From the NCBI GenBank assembly GCA_037951105.1, contig JBAMJV010004292.1:81343-145342 (forward strand): a stretch of DNA of 64,000 nucleotides, written 5' to 3'. Every line of letters starts with the position of its first letter. The first letter of the stretch is position 1. Below are positions 34,885 through 47,221 of the stretch, one piece after another. A model generated the notes under the pieces. That model did not search any database, had not been told where the DNA came from, and was given only the letters and a program-made list of their open reading frames with translations. This DNA is from Echinarachnius parma. Taxonomy: Eukaryota; Echinodermata; Echinoidea; Clypeasteroida; Echinarachniidae. Both the position numbers and the translations under genes were made by a program.

Positions 34885-35523
34885 TTACGCATCTTTTGAT
34901 TCCAAATGTGCAGGCTTCGTGACAATAGTCCTGGTGTCAAATGTCATTTTAAGGTCGAATGTCGCACTAACAAATACAATTAAAGTGCAATTTCCCATTC
35001 TTTTCTGTGTTAAATGCACAGTAGTTTTGAAATATGCAAAACTATATTTCCAGCAAAGTCATGTAAAGTTTAAAAAACCTATTGAAACGTGTTTATGACA
35101 CAAAATGAAATAAAAACCAAAACAAATACAAAAGAAAGTAATGTATCTTGTTTATGTTTTTTGTGGTTTTGTCAGGATTGTTTAACTCATTAATTTTTCA
35201 AAATATAAACTGAACCCTCAAATCAACTTTTTGACAACATTTGTGACCGGCTAGCCCAAATTGAGACACGTCTTGACATTTATCATGTTTGAGTTTGGTA
35301 TACCCTCTTGTTGTCCATGTCTCAAGCTTTAATTTGATGTTTAAATAATATTTCGTGCCGAGATACAACCATTTAAATGTGGAATAGATAACCAGCTGTG
35401 AAAAAAGGAAGATATGGAGAAAATCGCTTTCAAAGTTACGGTTCGGTAACACTGTAAATAAACATGACTTTAAAAATTATTAAAAATTCATATTTAAAAT
35501 TACCCTTTTGGTCTGTAATTTTG

Positions 35524-35624
35524 ATCTGAGGGGCGCCCTCAATCTGATAGCCATCCGCACAAGAGAATGAACAATTGTCCCTCCACTCAACAGAGCCTAG
35601 TGCAGGACAACTTCCATTTAATCC
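35524..35624 (-). pseudogene. Truncated A-type CCP exon relic
   Basis: About 101 bp match the middle of the A-type exons (34191-34379, 41219-41407, 25023-25211). Both edges are missing: the acceptor and roughly the first 17 codons on one side, the last third with the donor on the other. It therefore cannot be spliced in as a module. One side joins directly to sequence that matches 27030 onward, so it marks the breakpoint of the tandem duplication. Confidence 0.85.
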
Positions 35625-38600
35625 TGCATTGTCACGTCACGATATTTAAATTTGTTTCAAATCTATCTCTTCGAAATTCAGGTTTCGTTGTGCAAATGAC
35701 TTTTTGGTAGCCCTGCTTCATATTCTCTTTATTCACTCATGCGTAAATTATGTATCATATGAGTGGTATCAAATGAAAGAAGAGGAGCCAAGCTTCCCAA
35801 ATATGTATCATTTATTATTCATAATTGTGATTAAGATATGATTAAAATTTAATAAATCTTGGTTTTGTATTATCTGGGACGCACTGTAAAATGACGTTTA
35901 TCAGACTTTGCGTTCACATTTCAAGATCATAAACAAGGGTAAAATGATGATTTTGTACAGTCAAGGCTCTTGTAAGTAATAAACACGCATAAATAATATA
36001 AATCAAAATTGTGTAATATTGCTTAATTAGATCTTTAAAGACTTTAGATGATTTTTAGATGATATGAAATCTTAGAAAGAAAAAAAAAATGTGGTAATTG
36101 GAAAAACTGCAATTTCAATCATCATATTTAGCCCCAATGAATGATTACGGAATATTTTTGCACTTTGTACAATAATTCAGTTTTGGTAAAGCATACAATG
36201 TACAGTTCGTGTTCTGGCACAAAATGGATTTGGTGTAATAAATATTACAAATAATTGATTAGATCTCACAATTGACAAACTCAATTGAGTTCAAATGAAA
36301 CCCACAGACAACCCTAATTATCTATTATATTAATACGGTAAGCTTCAACCCCCCGAAATGTCCCAGTCGGGCGCGCCTCCACCCGAGGTTTTGGAGACCG
36401 TCGGGATCGAAGGGTATACGATTTGCGGAGGACGTAGAGGCATTCCCGAGTCACCCCCTCCCCTTGGTCGTCGTCCAGATCAAAGAAAAGGGAGGGTGCA
36501 CGGTACCAGTTGCCCGTTTAGGCCGCCGAGCATTGACTAACGATTTACCGCCACAACTTTGTTTGGCGAATATAAAACGGAGTTGATAAAGCAAGATATA
36601 TATTGAGAAACATATTTAAAGTCTACAAGTTGCAAAATTATCCAGATTTAGATTAATATAAATATTATTATGACACATATGGTCGATATGATCCGTAAGT
36701 CTAAAATTGACAACGCACTGAGTGTAGTAATAGCTAAGTTCAATAGTTTCGTCATCGTTGTTTTGCGTGTGATATTCGCGAGCCCACATGCTTTGTATAC
36801 AGATGAGCGAGCGAACTATACCCATAGGCGGGTTATGTACACAGTGCAAAGTGCATTGAAGTGAATAGAGCGGGATGGACAATGGTGGAGCAGGGTAATT
36901 TCTTTCGTCTTATACCTCCTTGGTCTCACCACATCGAGTGCCTTTCATCAGTAGTTATCAGGGATGGGGTTATGCTTAGCTCTATATTCACCAAAAATCG
37001 TTTAGATCTGGAGGAAAATATTTCCCTGCCATTCTATAACATTCACAAGGTAAAAAAGGTTTAACCATCTCGCAATTCGCTCAGGATTGATATTATAAAA
37101 TAGTATAAAGGGTGTATTTTGATTAAATGTATTTAGATGCTGTTATGATTATTCCCTCCAAGGTAATATGTGACCCGTCCTACGTAGAAGAACCAGAAGT
37201 CGACAAAGTTGATTTTCTGGATTTGTATTTAGTTCGATTCAGCAATATCTAAGCTTTAATATGATATAAAGTTTGTCTCATAATGATTCTGCAACGCGGA
37301 GTTATTGACGCTTTTCTAAGGCAAATATTGAACGGTCTGGAAATAAGATGCCGAGAAAATAGCTCAAGAAACTTTACATCCATTTCGAAAGTGAAATTAG
37401 CGTTTTAAGCAGGCCATAAATGAACCGATTGCATGAATAGAATGTCGTAGCAACCTTTATTCAATTTTCTTGAAAACTTGCATATCAGTAATATGTATGA
37501 TATACACCTTCCCTCCAGAAACTGTTGAATATTATCCATGCATTGTAGAGATATGAACAGATTTAATTACAATTTAAGTAGGTTTGGAACGATAAACTGT
37601 ACACATCGAGCACATGATACAATAGCGAGCACTTTCAGGTAACAAAAGGGATTCCGCTCTGGCTCTGTTTATTGTTCGATTAATCGGTATTGACTGGCAG
37701 TTTGATTTTAGGAATGCAAACTTGCGTCTGGTGCGTAATGTAAAAACTATTACAAAGAACAGTATGTTGATACGTGAAAAGTAAAACGGGGTATCGAAGC
37801 TAAACATTTTGGAGGGGGAGGCCCCAGGTACCAAAGGGGGAGTGGGGGGGGGGGGATCCGTTGGTGTAGGGTTTGTTTTCGTTCTTTTGGCGGGGATGCC
37901 CGGGGATGTCCCTTAGAAAATTTTGAAACAGGTGTCTAAGTAACGGAGGCGAGCCTCGGTCAACTTCAAAATGAGGGTATATAAAAGAGTGGGATTGTGC
38001 TTTAGCCAACTTAAAACAAGCTCTAAATAGCGTTTTTTTTTTTTTTTTTTTGGTGGTGTGGGGGGGGGGGGGGGGGGGGGGGGTATGCCTTATTATAAAA
38101 TTATTATGAACTACTTAAATATTTAGTACGACAAATTAATTCTACATACGATTAATGAATGTTATGTTACAGGGCCCAATTCTTTAATCTATAGAATACT
38201 CACACTCAACCAGTGGTGTACATAGTGTATGAGGTTGGAGGGGGGGGGGGGGGGGGTGTGCAGTTAATTGGATAGGACTTGGGTCGTATTGTCATAAACA
38301 TACTTTGTCAAACTCAATAGGGCCACTATACAATGGAGGCCATTTGGATTACTAATCTCCGTGCAAGCGACCGCGCAGTCAATAGGAATTAAAGAATCTC
38401 GATGTGCGCTGGCCGCTCTTGACGGCTACCGAGATTCCAACTTAGCACAAAGGGGTTGTTAAGAGGCGGAGCTTAATATCGATCGCTTTTAGTGGCAAAT
38501 AATTTTGGAACGCAAACTTTTCAAACCTGCAAAAAACATGCTTCAAAACTCTGCTTAATGTTTACCTTTCCACTGGATATTTTTACTGGATATTTTGCGT

Positions 38601-39095
38601 ACCGGTAGAACAGATATCAGGGAAATGCATGAGGCAATAATATTTTTTTTCACTTTTTCATGCAATTTCAAATCAATTCGTGATTTCTGAGGTTCGACAT
38701 CTTGCGACTTTTGGCTCCCCTGCGGATGGCGAGGCACATATATCCAAGGGTTCACAAGAATATGATAAACAGGCCAACAGGGGATAAAATTGAATTTGGA
38801 AATTAAAATGTGGAGATCATTTTGTAGGAAAAGGCGATAATAATTAACTTTGCACAAAAAAGAAAGAAAACACATCGATTGCATGTGTTAGTATTTTGGA
38901 TGTGTCATGCATAGGCCTATAATTTTACATATCTTGCAGATGTCATTGTATCGCATTGTATCATTTAATTTGTGATCCCTTTTCTCTAAAACTCCGCGGA
39001 ATTTCGCGGGTGCCGCTGGTTCTTTATTAATATGGCAACAAACAAGGTTTATTTTAAAATTACAATAAGCAATTGCTCTTGTAAAAAGTGCTTAC

Positions 39096-39278
39096 TCTGA
39101 CACACAGGAGGAGAGGAGAGTAGGCCATCAGAGTTGCAGATGGCTTCAGGCTCCGAGATTAATGTGTGGCCTGTACTGCAACTAAACTGACACTGGGTGC
39201 CCTCTTTGACATCACTTCCTTCTGGACAGTTGCCCATAAGGTCTGAGACTTGTCCGACGTAGCTCACCCTGCACAGTG
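39096..39278 (-). CDS. CCP/sushi module 7 exon (B-type, copy 3)
   Basis: Exon of 183 nt, phase 1-1; acceptor GTAACAG, donor GTAAGCAC. Six cysteines; starts LCRVSYVGQVSD, core TQCQFSCSTGH, ends SSPPVCQ. It differs from copy 2 (31614-31796) at only a handful of codons. The flanking intron also aligns with copy 2, which marks a recent segmental duplication. Confidence 0.9.
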
Positions 39279-39334
39279 CTGTTACAGAATGAAAGTTCAA
39301 TGATAATGAAAGTTAATTTCCTATAAACACACTA

Positions 39335-40137
39335 TTAACCCTCAAAAGACTGGGCTATTTTGAACCTTAACAAAACTGGGGGGGGGGGGGGGGGGGGGGG
39401 GCTAAAAGGCCCCCCCCCCTAAGATCTCGGCAACCGAAACTCCAATCGACTCCAAATTTGGCATCGTGATAGATGTCCATAAGGTCTACAATATTGCGTA
39501 GTTAAAACAAAAATTAATTAGGATATGCTAATTAGAGCTAATTAATTATGCAAAAATGGTATTTTTTTGTAGTTTTTGTAGTTTTCTCGGCAATCAAAAC
39601 TCCAATCGACTCCAAATTTGGCATGGTGGTAGATGTCCATGAGCCATACAATATTGCATAGTTATTTTTTTTGTTTTAATCATAATATGCTAATTAGAGC
39701 TAATTAATTATGCGATAATTGCAAATTTTTTTTCGTATTTTTTGCATTTTTAAAATATTTGTTATAATATATATTTTTTTGATGGAATAAAATATTAACC
39801 ATTATTCAACCATTTGTAGTCCAAAATTAAATAATTGCAGTGATCAGAATGAAAAATAATGAAGATTTTGTCTAATCTAGGAAAAAGTCAATTTCCATAG
39901 GATTTGTACACAAATCACAAAATTGAGCGATTTTGGGGCCGACGCTCACTTACAAAAGGTCACGTAACTTTAGAACGGTACACCTGGTTGTCGCAAATTT
40001 GGTATAAAAAGTTGCGCAAGACTCTAAGGAAAAAAGTCGTGAAGTGGCACCGTAAAATATTTAAGCGTTGCGAAGTAATCGCGAAAATAGAGGAGGGGGG
40101 GGGGCTAAATCAGCCCCCCCAGTCTTTTTAGGGTTAA
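39335..40137. mobile_element. G-tract TTAA element copy unique to unit 2
   Basis: Ends TTAACCCTCAAAAGACTGGG and TTTTTAGGGTTAA; G run of about 23 near 39378. Unit 1 shows the empty site CACACTA-TTAA-AGGTCTG near 31857. The body has two copies of CTCCAATCGACTCCAAATTT. Confidence 0.92.
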
Positions 40138-40292
40138 AGGTCTGTCATGCTGTGACACTCCTTGCGCGAATACTTCTGCATCTTAATTTGCTGATGGATT
40201 TCGTGTTGGTTGTGGGTTTGATTCGCAACTGCGGCATTATGTGTCCCTCAGCAAGGCACTTTATCTATATTTGCCGTCTCAACCCAGGTGTG

Positions 40293-40954
40293 TTAACCCT
40301 AAAAAGGCCGGGCTATTTGTGGTCTTTCTATGGCCGGGGGGGGGGGGGGGGGCTATTATGCCCCCCCCCCCCCCACCCCCCTAAGATCTCAATCGTGAAA
40401 CGGCCAATCGGCGCGAAAATTTGCACGCATGTCAAGTGAAGAGTAAAGAATACTATGGTAAATTAATTTGACAGTTTATGGTAATTTATGCAAATAAGGT
40501 CATAAAATTCATATTTTTACCCATAAGTCATATATTCTTCATAGTTAAACATGGTTTTCACTACATATATTCTTTAGACCATTTTCAATAATAATACAAC
40601 AACAAAATTTGGAAGAGCCAGGTAATTCCTTGTATTTTCTATTGTTTGGATAATTTAATTTATGTTTTTTTTTTTTTTTTTTTACTTTATTGTTTTTTAT
40701 ATTTTATTTTATATCTAACTATCAAGAAAATGAGCGATTTTCGGGCTGACATGCAGTGACAAAAGGTCACCTGACTTTGTAACAGTAGGTCAGATTTTCA
40801 AATATTTTTTTTCCTCAAAGGTGCGCAAGACTCGAAAGAAAAAAAGTCAACAAGCGGCGGTGCGTCATCTTTACGCGTTCCCGGACAATCAGACAAATCG
40901 AGGAGGGGGGGGGGGGGGGCATAATACCCCCACCCCCGGCCTTATTAGGGTTAA
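40293..40954. mobile_element. G-tract TTAA element copy in unit 2, paralogous to 33245-33927
   Basis: Ends TTAACCCTAAAAAGGCCGGG and CCTTATTAGGGTTAA, with G and C runs near both ends. It lies only 156 bp from the copy at 39335-40137. Confidence 0.9.
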
Positions 40955-41218
40955 CTGGGTACTTGACAGAAACTTATTCTTTGAAATGCTTGATGCACCT
41001 AATTGATACAGCGTGGCTAAAGCCAGTGTATAATAATGGTACATCATACAGCAGTTTAAAACATTAGTATCAAGCCTTAGAAACAAGTTTTTATCTATCG
41101 TCAATTATTACAATGTTTATACCGTCTTTTGTCCAAATACACAAAAAGGTACACACCCCACAATTGTATTGAGTATTCTACTGACATGCAATATTTGAAT
41201 GAGTTTTAAAAAACTTAC

Positions 41219-41407
41219 AAATGCAGTTTGGAACTTCCTCTGAGAAATTTCCACTGGCCTGACATGTCATCTGAGTGGTGCCCTCAATCTGATAGCCATC
41301 TGCGCAGGCGAATAAACAATTGTCCCTCCACTCAACAGAGCCTAGTGCAGGACAAGTTCCATTTAATCCAGCAACCGAATCATAGGCAGGGACATGGCAA
41401 GTTACAA
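41219..41407 (-). CDS. CCP/sushi module 6 exon (A-type, copy 3)
   Basis: Exon of 189 nt, phase 1-1; acceptor ATCACAG, donor GTAAGTTT. Six cysteines; starts VTCHVPAYDSVAGLNG. It is a near-identical paralogue of the exons at 34191-34379 and 25023-25211, with a few replacements such as GTTQ in place of GAPQ. It belongs to the third A-B pair, with the B exon at 39096-39278. Confidence 0.9.
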
Positions 41408-42231
41408 CTGTGATGGAATAAATACAAAGAACCATATAAATATAAACAGAAATATTTGATCGAGGAAGAATATTGTAAAGTAACACCAAATCATTTATCA
41501 AACAAAATTGCCTCTGATTGATTATGATATCTACAGCACAATTTGTATTCAACCCACTGACAATTAATGTTGTCAAATCTAGTTCTTTCATAGTAACCCT
41601 GGAATGACTAAAAAGACTGACTCCCTTTATTTTTGTGACAACACCGAAATGCAAAAATCTCACACATCATCGCAATGGGAATTTTTTCAAACAGAGTCTT
41701 ATGCATATTTTGATTCCAAATTTGCAGGCTTCGTGACTATAGTCCTGGTGTCAAATGTCATTTTAAGGTCAAATGTCGCACTAAAAAATACTACAAAAGT
41801 GCAATTTCCTATTCTTTTCTGTGTTAAATGCACAGTAATTTTGAAATATTCAAAACTATATTTCCAGCAAAGTCATGTAGAGTTTTCAAAACCTCTTCAA
41901 AAGCGTTTATTACACAAAATGAAATAAAAACCAAAACAAATACAAAAGAAAGTAATGTATCTTGTTTATGTTTTTTGTGGTTTTGTCAGGATTGTTTAAC
42001 TCATTCATTTTTCAAAATATAAACTGAACCCTCAAATCAACTTTTTGACAACATTTGTGACCAGCTATCCCAATTTGAGACACGTCTTGACATTAATCAT
42101 GTTTGAGTTATGTATACCATCTTGTTGTCCATGTCTTAGTAGCATCACCAACTTCATCAACATTATTACCACAATCATAATCATAATCATAATCATCATA
42201 ATCATTGTCATCATCAACACCACTATCTTAC

Positions 42232-42417
42232 TTGTGCATGTGAGTGGAGGTTCCATGAAGGTTCCATCTAGTCCACATCGCACACTTGAGCTCCCATTAA
42301 CAACGTTGTACCCTTCACGGCATTCCAAGCTGCAAGTTTCATCGTATAGCACTTCAGAGTTGGAACCGCAGCTTCCGGTTATCATTTCTTCATCATAGTT
42401 GAGCAGACACGTTATGT
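42232..42417 (-). CDS. CCP/sushi module 5 exon
   Basis: Exon of 186 nt, phase 1-1; acceptor CCCTAG, donor GTAAGATA. Starts ITCLLNYDEE and ends PPLTCT, with six cysteines and the ETCSLECREGY core. A CAT/ATG-type microsatellite (about 42165-42215) lies directly past the donor. Upstream is the giant palindrome at 42527-45254, whose edge is only 110 bp from the acceptor. Confidence 0.88.
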
Positions 42418-43215
42418 CTAGGGATACAAAATGTAATTATGAAAAGTATTTTTCTATTTTGGATAAAAAATACTCAGTGAAAATGCAAAATAATGTTTTC
42501 CAGTGTATGATGATAATATGTAATATTATATAACGCCTTAGAATGTTCTCGTGTTGTGATTGGCTGAATTCAGGTCACATGCCATTCAGAAAAAATGATC
42601 TATCTGCACTCAGTAACTGACGTCAGCCGTGCTATAGTCGACTATTGCACGGCTGACGTCATCAATTAAAGGAGTGATGTACCGGCGGTACACCCTACAC
42701 GTTATTAAACGTACATTACGCGTCGTTTGAACATGCATGCATGCAGCGAGCTTCGCTGCATTTTTATAAGCGTGCTTTAATCGTTGTTTGTTTGTTTACT
42801 TATACTGCGTTGCGAGTTTATTCTGTTGCGCGGACAACAAGCGCGCTAAGCGCGCACACGCTGTCTGGTCGCGTCGCGTCGTTAAGATGTTCATAAAGGT
42901 TGTACACACGTCAGGTACTTCTAATTCTCCCGTGTACAAAGACCGCGTCGCGTTTAAGCGTTCTTAGTACTGGTACTACGCTTAGTTCTCGCACTTTGAA
43001 CTCAAGTACCTATTTCACTTTGATTATTCATCTGGATTAAAATATTGACTCGCACCTTCTTTGGATTGTTTATCTGGATAACATTATTGACATTGTTTGT
43101 TTATTGTACACTGGATCGAACATGGTATTTATATTACTTTTACGATAGCGAAATTTGTGTTATTAAACTGAAGATGAACTACTCAACTAGGCCTAGCAAA
43201 TGTTCTTGATTGAAC

Positions 43216-43489
43216 GTTACTCTGTATACCAAAAAGTTAACTAAATATGCAGTGAATCCTCTTGAAGCTTTTGCAAAATGTGTAGGGCTAAACTCTCTTG
43301 ATTGAGGATGTTGATCATTTGAAAGCGGATGTACTAGACAAAGTGTTGAGTCGCTTTTATGCTGGTTTGAGAAAGGATGACGGGACATTGTACACAAAAA
43401 AGAGCATTCAATTTTACGGCGAGTTCTTTTGGAACTGGTTAGAGCTTCATGGACATGTTGGAACGGCATCGTTTTTCCTGGGATTATAA
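43216..43489 (+). pseudogene. Crypton-like recombinase N-terminal fragment, left arm
   Basis: Open frame 43298-43489 includes LKADVLDKVLSRFYAGLRK followed by DDGTLYTKKSIQ. This resembles the N-terminal SAM-like region of Crypton tyrosine recombinases and related DUF3504 proteins. Text in another frame just upstream (43225-43310, LTKYAVNPLEAFAKC) fits the same region, so a frameshift separates them. After SIQ the similarity ends, and no catalytic part is present. Confidence 0.6.
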
Positions 43490-44290
43490 AAACATATTTT
43501 GTGTCAAAAGTGTAGTTGTTATATAAAGAAAATAATTAATGATTTCTCGTGCGAGGGCAGTCTATTGCACTCAGCGTGCAGCCACGTAAGTACTATTGAA
43601 CTCGCTACTTCGTAGCTCGTTCAATAGTACTGACGTGGCTGCACGCTTCGTGCAAATAGACGTGCCCTATCGCACTCAAAATCATCAATTATTTCCTTAA
43701 TATTTTATCCACCTAATTTTCTGTTGTATACATGCAAATAACTATAGTATAGGTATACTTAATTTCATAGTTCTTTGTTATTTGTCTCAATGAAAACAAT
43801 AATTAATGATTTCTCGTGCGAGGGCAGTCTATTGCACTCAGCGTGCAGCCACGTAAGTACTATTGAACTCGCTACTTCGTAGCTCGTTCAATAGTACTGA
43901 CGTGCAAATAGACGTGCCCTATCGCACTCAAAATCATCAATTATTTCCTTAATATGTTTCTTTATTCCATGCAGGATATATTGTTTTCATTGAGACAAAT
44001 AACAAAGAACTATGAAATTAAGTATACCTATACTATAGTTATTTGCATGTATACAACAGAAAATTAGGTGGATAAAATATTAAGGAAATAATTGATGATT
44101 TTGAGTGCGATAGGGCACGTCTATTTGCACGAAGCGTGCAGCCACGTCAGTACTATTGAACGAGCTACGAAGTAGCGAGTTCAATAGTACTTACGTGGCT
44201 GCACGCTGAGTGCAATAGACTGCCCTCGCACGAGAAATCATTAATTATTTTCTTTATATAACAACTACACTTTTGACACAAAATATGTTT

Positions 44291-44563
44291 TTATAATCCC
44301 AGGAAAAACGATGCCGTTCCAACATGTCCATGAAGCTCTAACCAGTTCCAAAAGAACTCGCCGTAAAATTGAATGCTCTTTTTTGTGTACAATGTCCCGT
44401 CATCCTTTCTCAAACCAGCATAAAAGCGACTCAACACTTTGTCTAGTACATCCGCTTTCAAATGATCAACATCCTCAATCAAGAGAGTTTAGCCCTACAC
44501 ATTTTGCAAAAGCTTCAAGAGGATTCACTGCATATTTAGTTAACTTTTTGGTATACAGAGTAA
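44291..44563 (-). pseudogene. Crypton-like recombinase N-terminal fragment, right arm
   Basis: Mirror copy of 43216-43489. The 63-codon frame is identical in translation to the left arm, with the same upstream frameshift. Confidence 0.6.
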
Positions 44564-45289
44564 CGTTCAATCAAGAACATTTGCTAGGCCTAGTTGAGTA
44601 GTTCATCTTCAGTTTAATAACACAAAATTCGCCATCGTAAAAGTAATATACATACCATGTTCGATCCAGTGTACAATAAACAAACAATGTCAATAATGTT
44701 ATCCAGATAAACAATCCAAAGAAGGTGCGAGTCAATATTTTAATCCAGATGAATAATCAAAGTGAAATAGGTACTTGAGTTCAAAGTGCGAGAACTAAGC
44801 GTAGTACCAGTACTAAGAACGCTTAAACGCGACGCGGTCTTTGTACACGGGAGAATTAGAAGTACCTGACGTGTGTACAACCTTTATGAACATCTTAACG
44901 ACGCGACGCGACCAGACAGCGTGTGCGCGCTTAGCGCGCTTGTTGTCCGCGCAACAGAATAAACTCGCAACGCAGTATAAGTAAACAAACAAACAACGAT
45001 TAAAGCACGCTTATAAAAATGCAGCGAAGCTCGCTGCATGCATGCATGTTCAAACGACGCGTAATGTACGTTTAATAACGTGTAGGGTGTACCGCCGGTA
45101 CATCACTCCTTTAATTGATGACGTCAGCCGTGCAATAGTCGACTATAGCACGGCTGACGTCAGTTACTGAGTGCAGATAGATCATTTTTTCTGAATGGCA
45201 TGTGACCTGAATTCAGCCAATCACAACACGAGAACATTCTAAGGCGTTATATAAAGTGTACTTTCATTTTCAAATGCTAAATATGTAAA

Positions 45290-45500
45290 CAATCAAAAAA
45301 TAATAATACATAGCACTTAGTGTGCGCCATCAATCTAGTGAACTATTCTGAGGCGCAGAGGGATGGGGGAAAAAGTCCCTTGTCCAATGCAGCCGCTAGT
45401 CAAACGGCAATCTAAACAAGTATGTTTTAAGACCGGATTTAAAAGCTGCTATAGTGACTTTATGTAGGCTATAAGGGCCTGCTATCAAATTTCTATGCAA
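45290..45500 (-). mobile_element. Possible L2-like 3' tail
   Basis: On the minus strand, text such as FKSGLKTYLFRLPFD is followed by about 150 bp and an ATTATT end, as in the retrotransposon at 17576-18930. Short and decayed. Confidence 0.45.
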
Positions 45501-45511
45501 GGTATGACACA

Positions 45512-47079
45512 ACTAGATGGATCTTCGACTGCGCGCAGTCGAAAATGATGCCTCCGCCATTACGCAATGTATTGATATCAAGCCCAAATCAACATGTACA
45601 CTGAATTAATTCTGTCACTCAATTTTGATGGTACTCTGTCTTTTAGATCTTGACGTATCACAATTATGAGCTATAAGTGACCTTGACCTTTGCCCTCATG
45701 ACCCCAAAATCTTATGACTACAATTGTTCCCTAAGATACATTCAGGTATCAAGTTGGATTGAAATCTGATATTCAGTTCTTGAGATTTCCAATCTCAAGC
45801 TACTTTTTACATATAATGAGCCCTGTGACCTTTGACCTCATGACCCCAAAATCTAATCAGTTCATTGGCTCTCCAAGGAACATACATGTACCAAGTTTGG
45901 TCAGAATCTGTCAATCCCTTCTTGAGATAACGCGATCACGAGCTATTTTTGCATATATAATGAGCTCTGTGACCTTTGACCTTTGACCTCATGACCCCAA
46001 AATCTAATCAGATCATTGGCCCCCCAATATACATACATGACCCAAGTTTGGTGAAAATCCGTCAATCGGTTCTTGAGATAACGCGATCACGAGAACGGGA
46101 CGTACGGACGTACGGACGGACGGACGGACGCAGGGGCGTCGATCCTGGGGGGGCAAGGGGGGCGGTCGCCCCACCAATGAAAATATTGGGGGGGCGAACA
46201 TATCATTTCGCCCCCCCAATAATTCCGAAAATGAGGAAGAAAAAAATTGAGTGATATAATGCCAAAGAGTGAAAAGACTCATTTATCAATAATTAGTCTT
46301 CCAAATAGCTGTTTGTTAGTTTAAAAAGGACTATAAATCTCATTTTTGCCACGCGCTTCGCGCGCATACAGTTCAATCGGAATATCATGTCCCCCACATT
46401 TGAAAGTGGAGGAGATTGTCCCCCTCTCTTTGTCGTTATGTATGTTTGGTTCCATACTTATAGACTTCATATAACGTGAAATTAATGTCTTAGGTGTGCA
46501 CCAAATCGCACAATTTCACGCCCCAAAATACAAAAGCTCCCTACTGTGGGAGGGGGACACCCCCTCCCACACCCTCCCCCGCTCCGTCGCTTCTCTTCCT
46601 CGCAATGTCTCCCCTCCACTTTGTAGGAGTTGTTGACGCTCTAGAGTATATCGATGTCTCTATTGAATCACGTGGATCCATCTCATGCAAGGCTCAATCT
46701 CTTCTTCGCTATGCCCTTTAAGAATACATTACGAGTATAGGTTCACCTTTTTATACAATTTTAACACGCATGATAGGAGTTGCAAATGTCTGAAATCTAA
46801 AAGCTTCCGGGGGCTCCGCCCCATGTGGGTGCCCCCAAAGTCAGGTCTTCAAGCCATCAAGACACTTTTAACGAGCGCATAATAAAATTGTTGGGCATGC
46901 CAAATGTGAGTTGTTTAGCTCTCTCAGTGGTCACTCTCGAAAAATTTTCATATTTCGCCCCCCCAATCGCAAAAACGGATCGACGCCCCTGGACGGACGG
47001 ACGGACGTACGTACGTACGGACGGACGGACGGACAACCCGAAAACATAATGCCTCCGGTTACTTCGTTGCGGAGGCATA
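45512..47079 (+). mobile_element. Pearl/HINE-like element P4
   Basis: Starts CTAGATGGATCTTCGACTGC, ends GTTACTTCGTTGCGGAGGCA. Two TGACCTTTGACC units, then a GTAC/GGAC microsatellite, which is split by the element at 46132-46990. Confidence 0.8.
46132..46990. mobile_element. TIR element, AGGGGCGTCGATCC ends, inside P4
   Basis: AGGGGCGTCGATCCTGGGGG at the left and GGATCGACGCCCCT at the right. Subterminal G/C-rich arms (GGGGGGGCGAACATATCATT and TTCGCCCCCCCAATC). The surrounding GGACGGAC repeat continues on both sides. The GGCGTCGAT end recalls the short hairpins at 13941 and 57208. Confidence 0.8.
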
Positions 47080-47221
47080 AACATATAGGGGCACCATTTA
47101 TAGTGAATACGTTTGTCTTCTATAGTGAACAATGTCCCAAAAGACAAAACACAGATAAAATGCAATAAAGGTAATAGTAGACTACACTTGCTCAAAAATA
47201 CCCCAACAATGCCACTGAAAG

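Larger units (their letters stand above)
27030..35320. repeat. Segmental duplication, unit 1
   Basis: Matches unit 2 (35524-42140) in order: right arm of the foldback, AT-rich spacer, GC-rich patch at 29015-29230, B exon, SINE fragment, F1 element, A exon. Only unit 1 has the F1 element 27441-28706, pearl element P3, the F4 element 31909-33138 and the MITE 34673-34884. Confidence 0.88.
35524..42140. repeat. Segmental duplication, unit 2
   Basis: Begins with the broken A exon, jumps to sequence matching 27030, and runs through the B and A exons of copy 3. It carries its own extra material: about 37165-38740 (no known element, with long T and G runs at 38032-38084 and 38240-38256) and the F1 copy at 39335-40137. 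Confidence 0.87.
42527..45254. mobile_element. Giant near-perfect palindrome (2.7 kb)
   Basis: Arms 42527-43800 and 43980-45254 are reverse complements over about 1.27 kb with only a few differences (for example near 43148 and 44630). Ends read TATATAACGCCTTAGAATG. The centre (43801-43979) has an extra copy of an inner hairpin also found at about 43525-43715 and 44085-44265. A second small palindrome around GTCGACTA lies near each end. It fits a foldback transposon; terminal target duplications are not clear. Confidence 0.9.

Noticed and set aside
38028-38260. Long T and G runs as functional elements
   Set aside because: Simple homopolymers, without the TTAA ends seen in the G-tract family; lengths are uncertain.
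42527-45254. Palindrome as an inverted-read assembly artefact
   Set aside because: The arms differ at several bases and the centre is asymmetric. A pure artefact would be exact. Long-read confirmation is still desirable.
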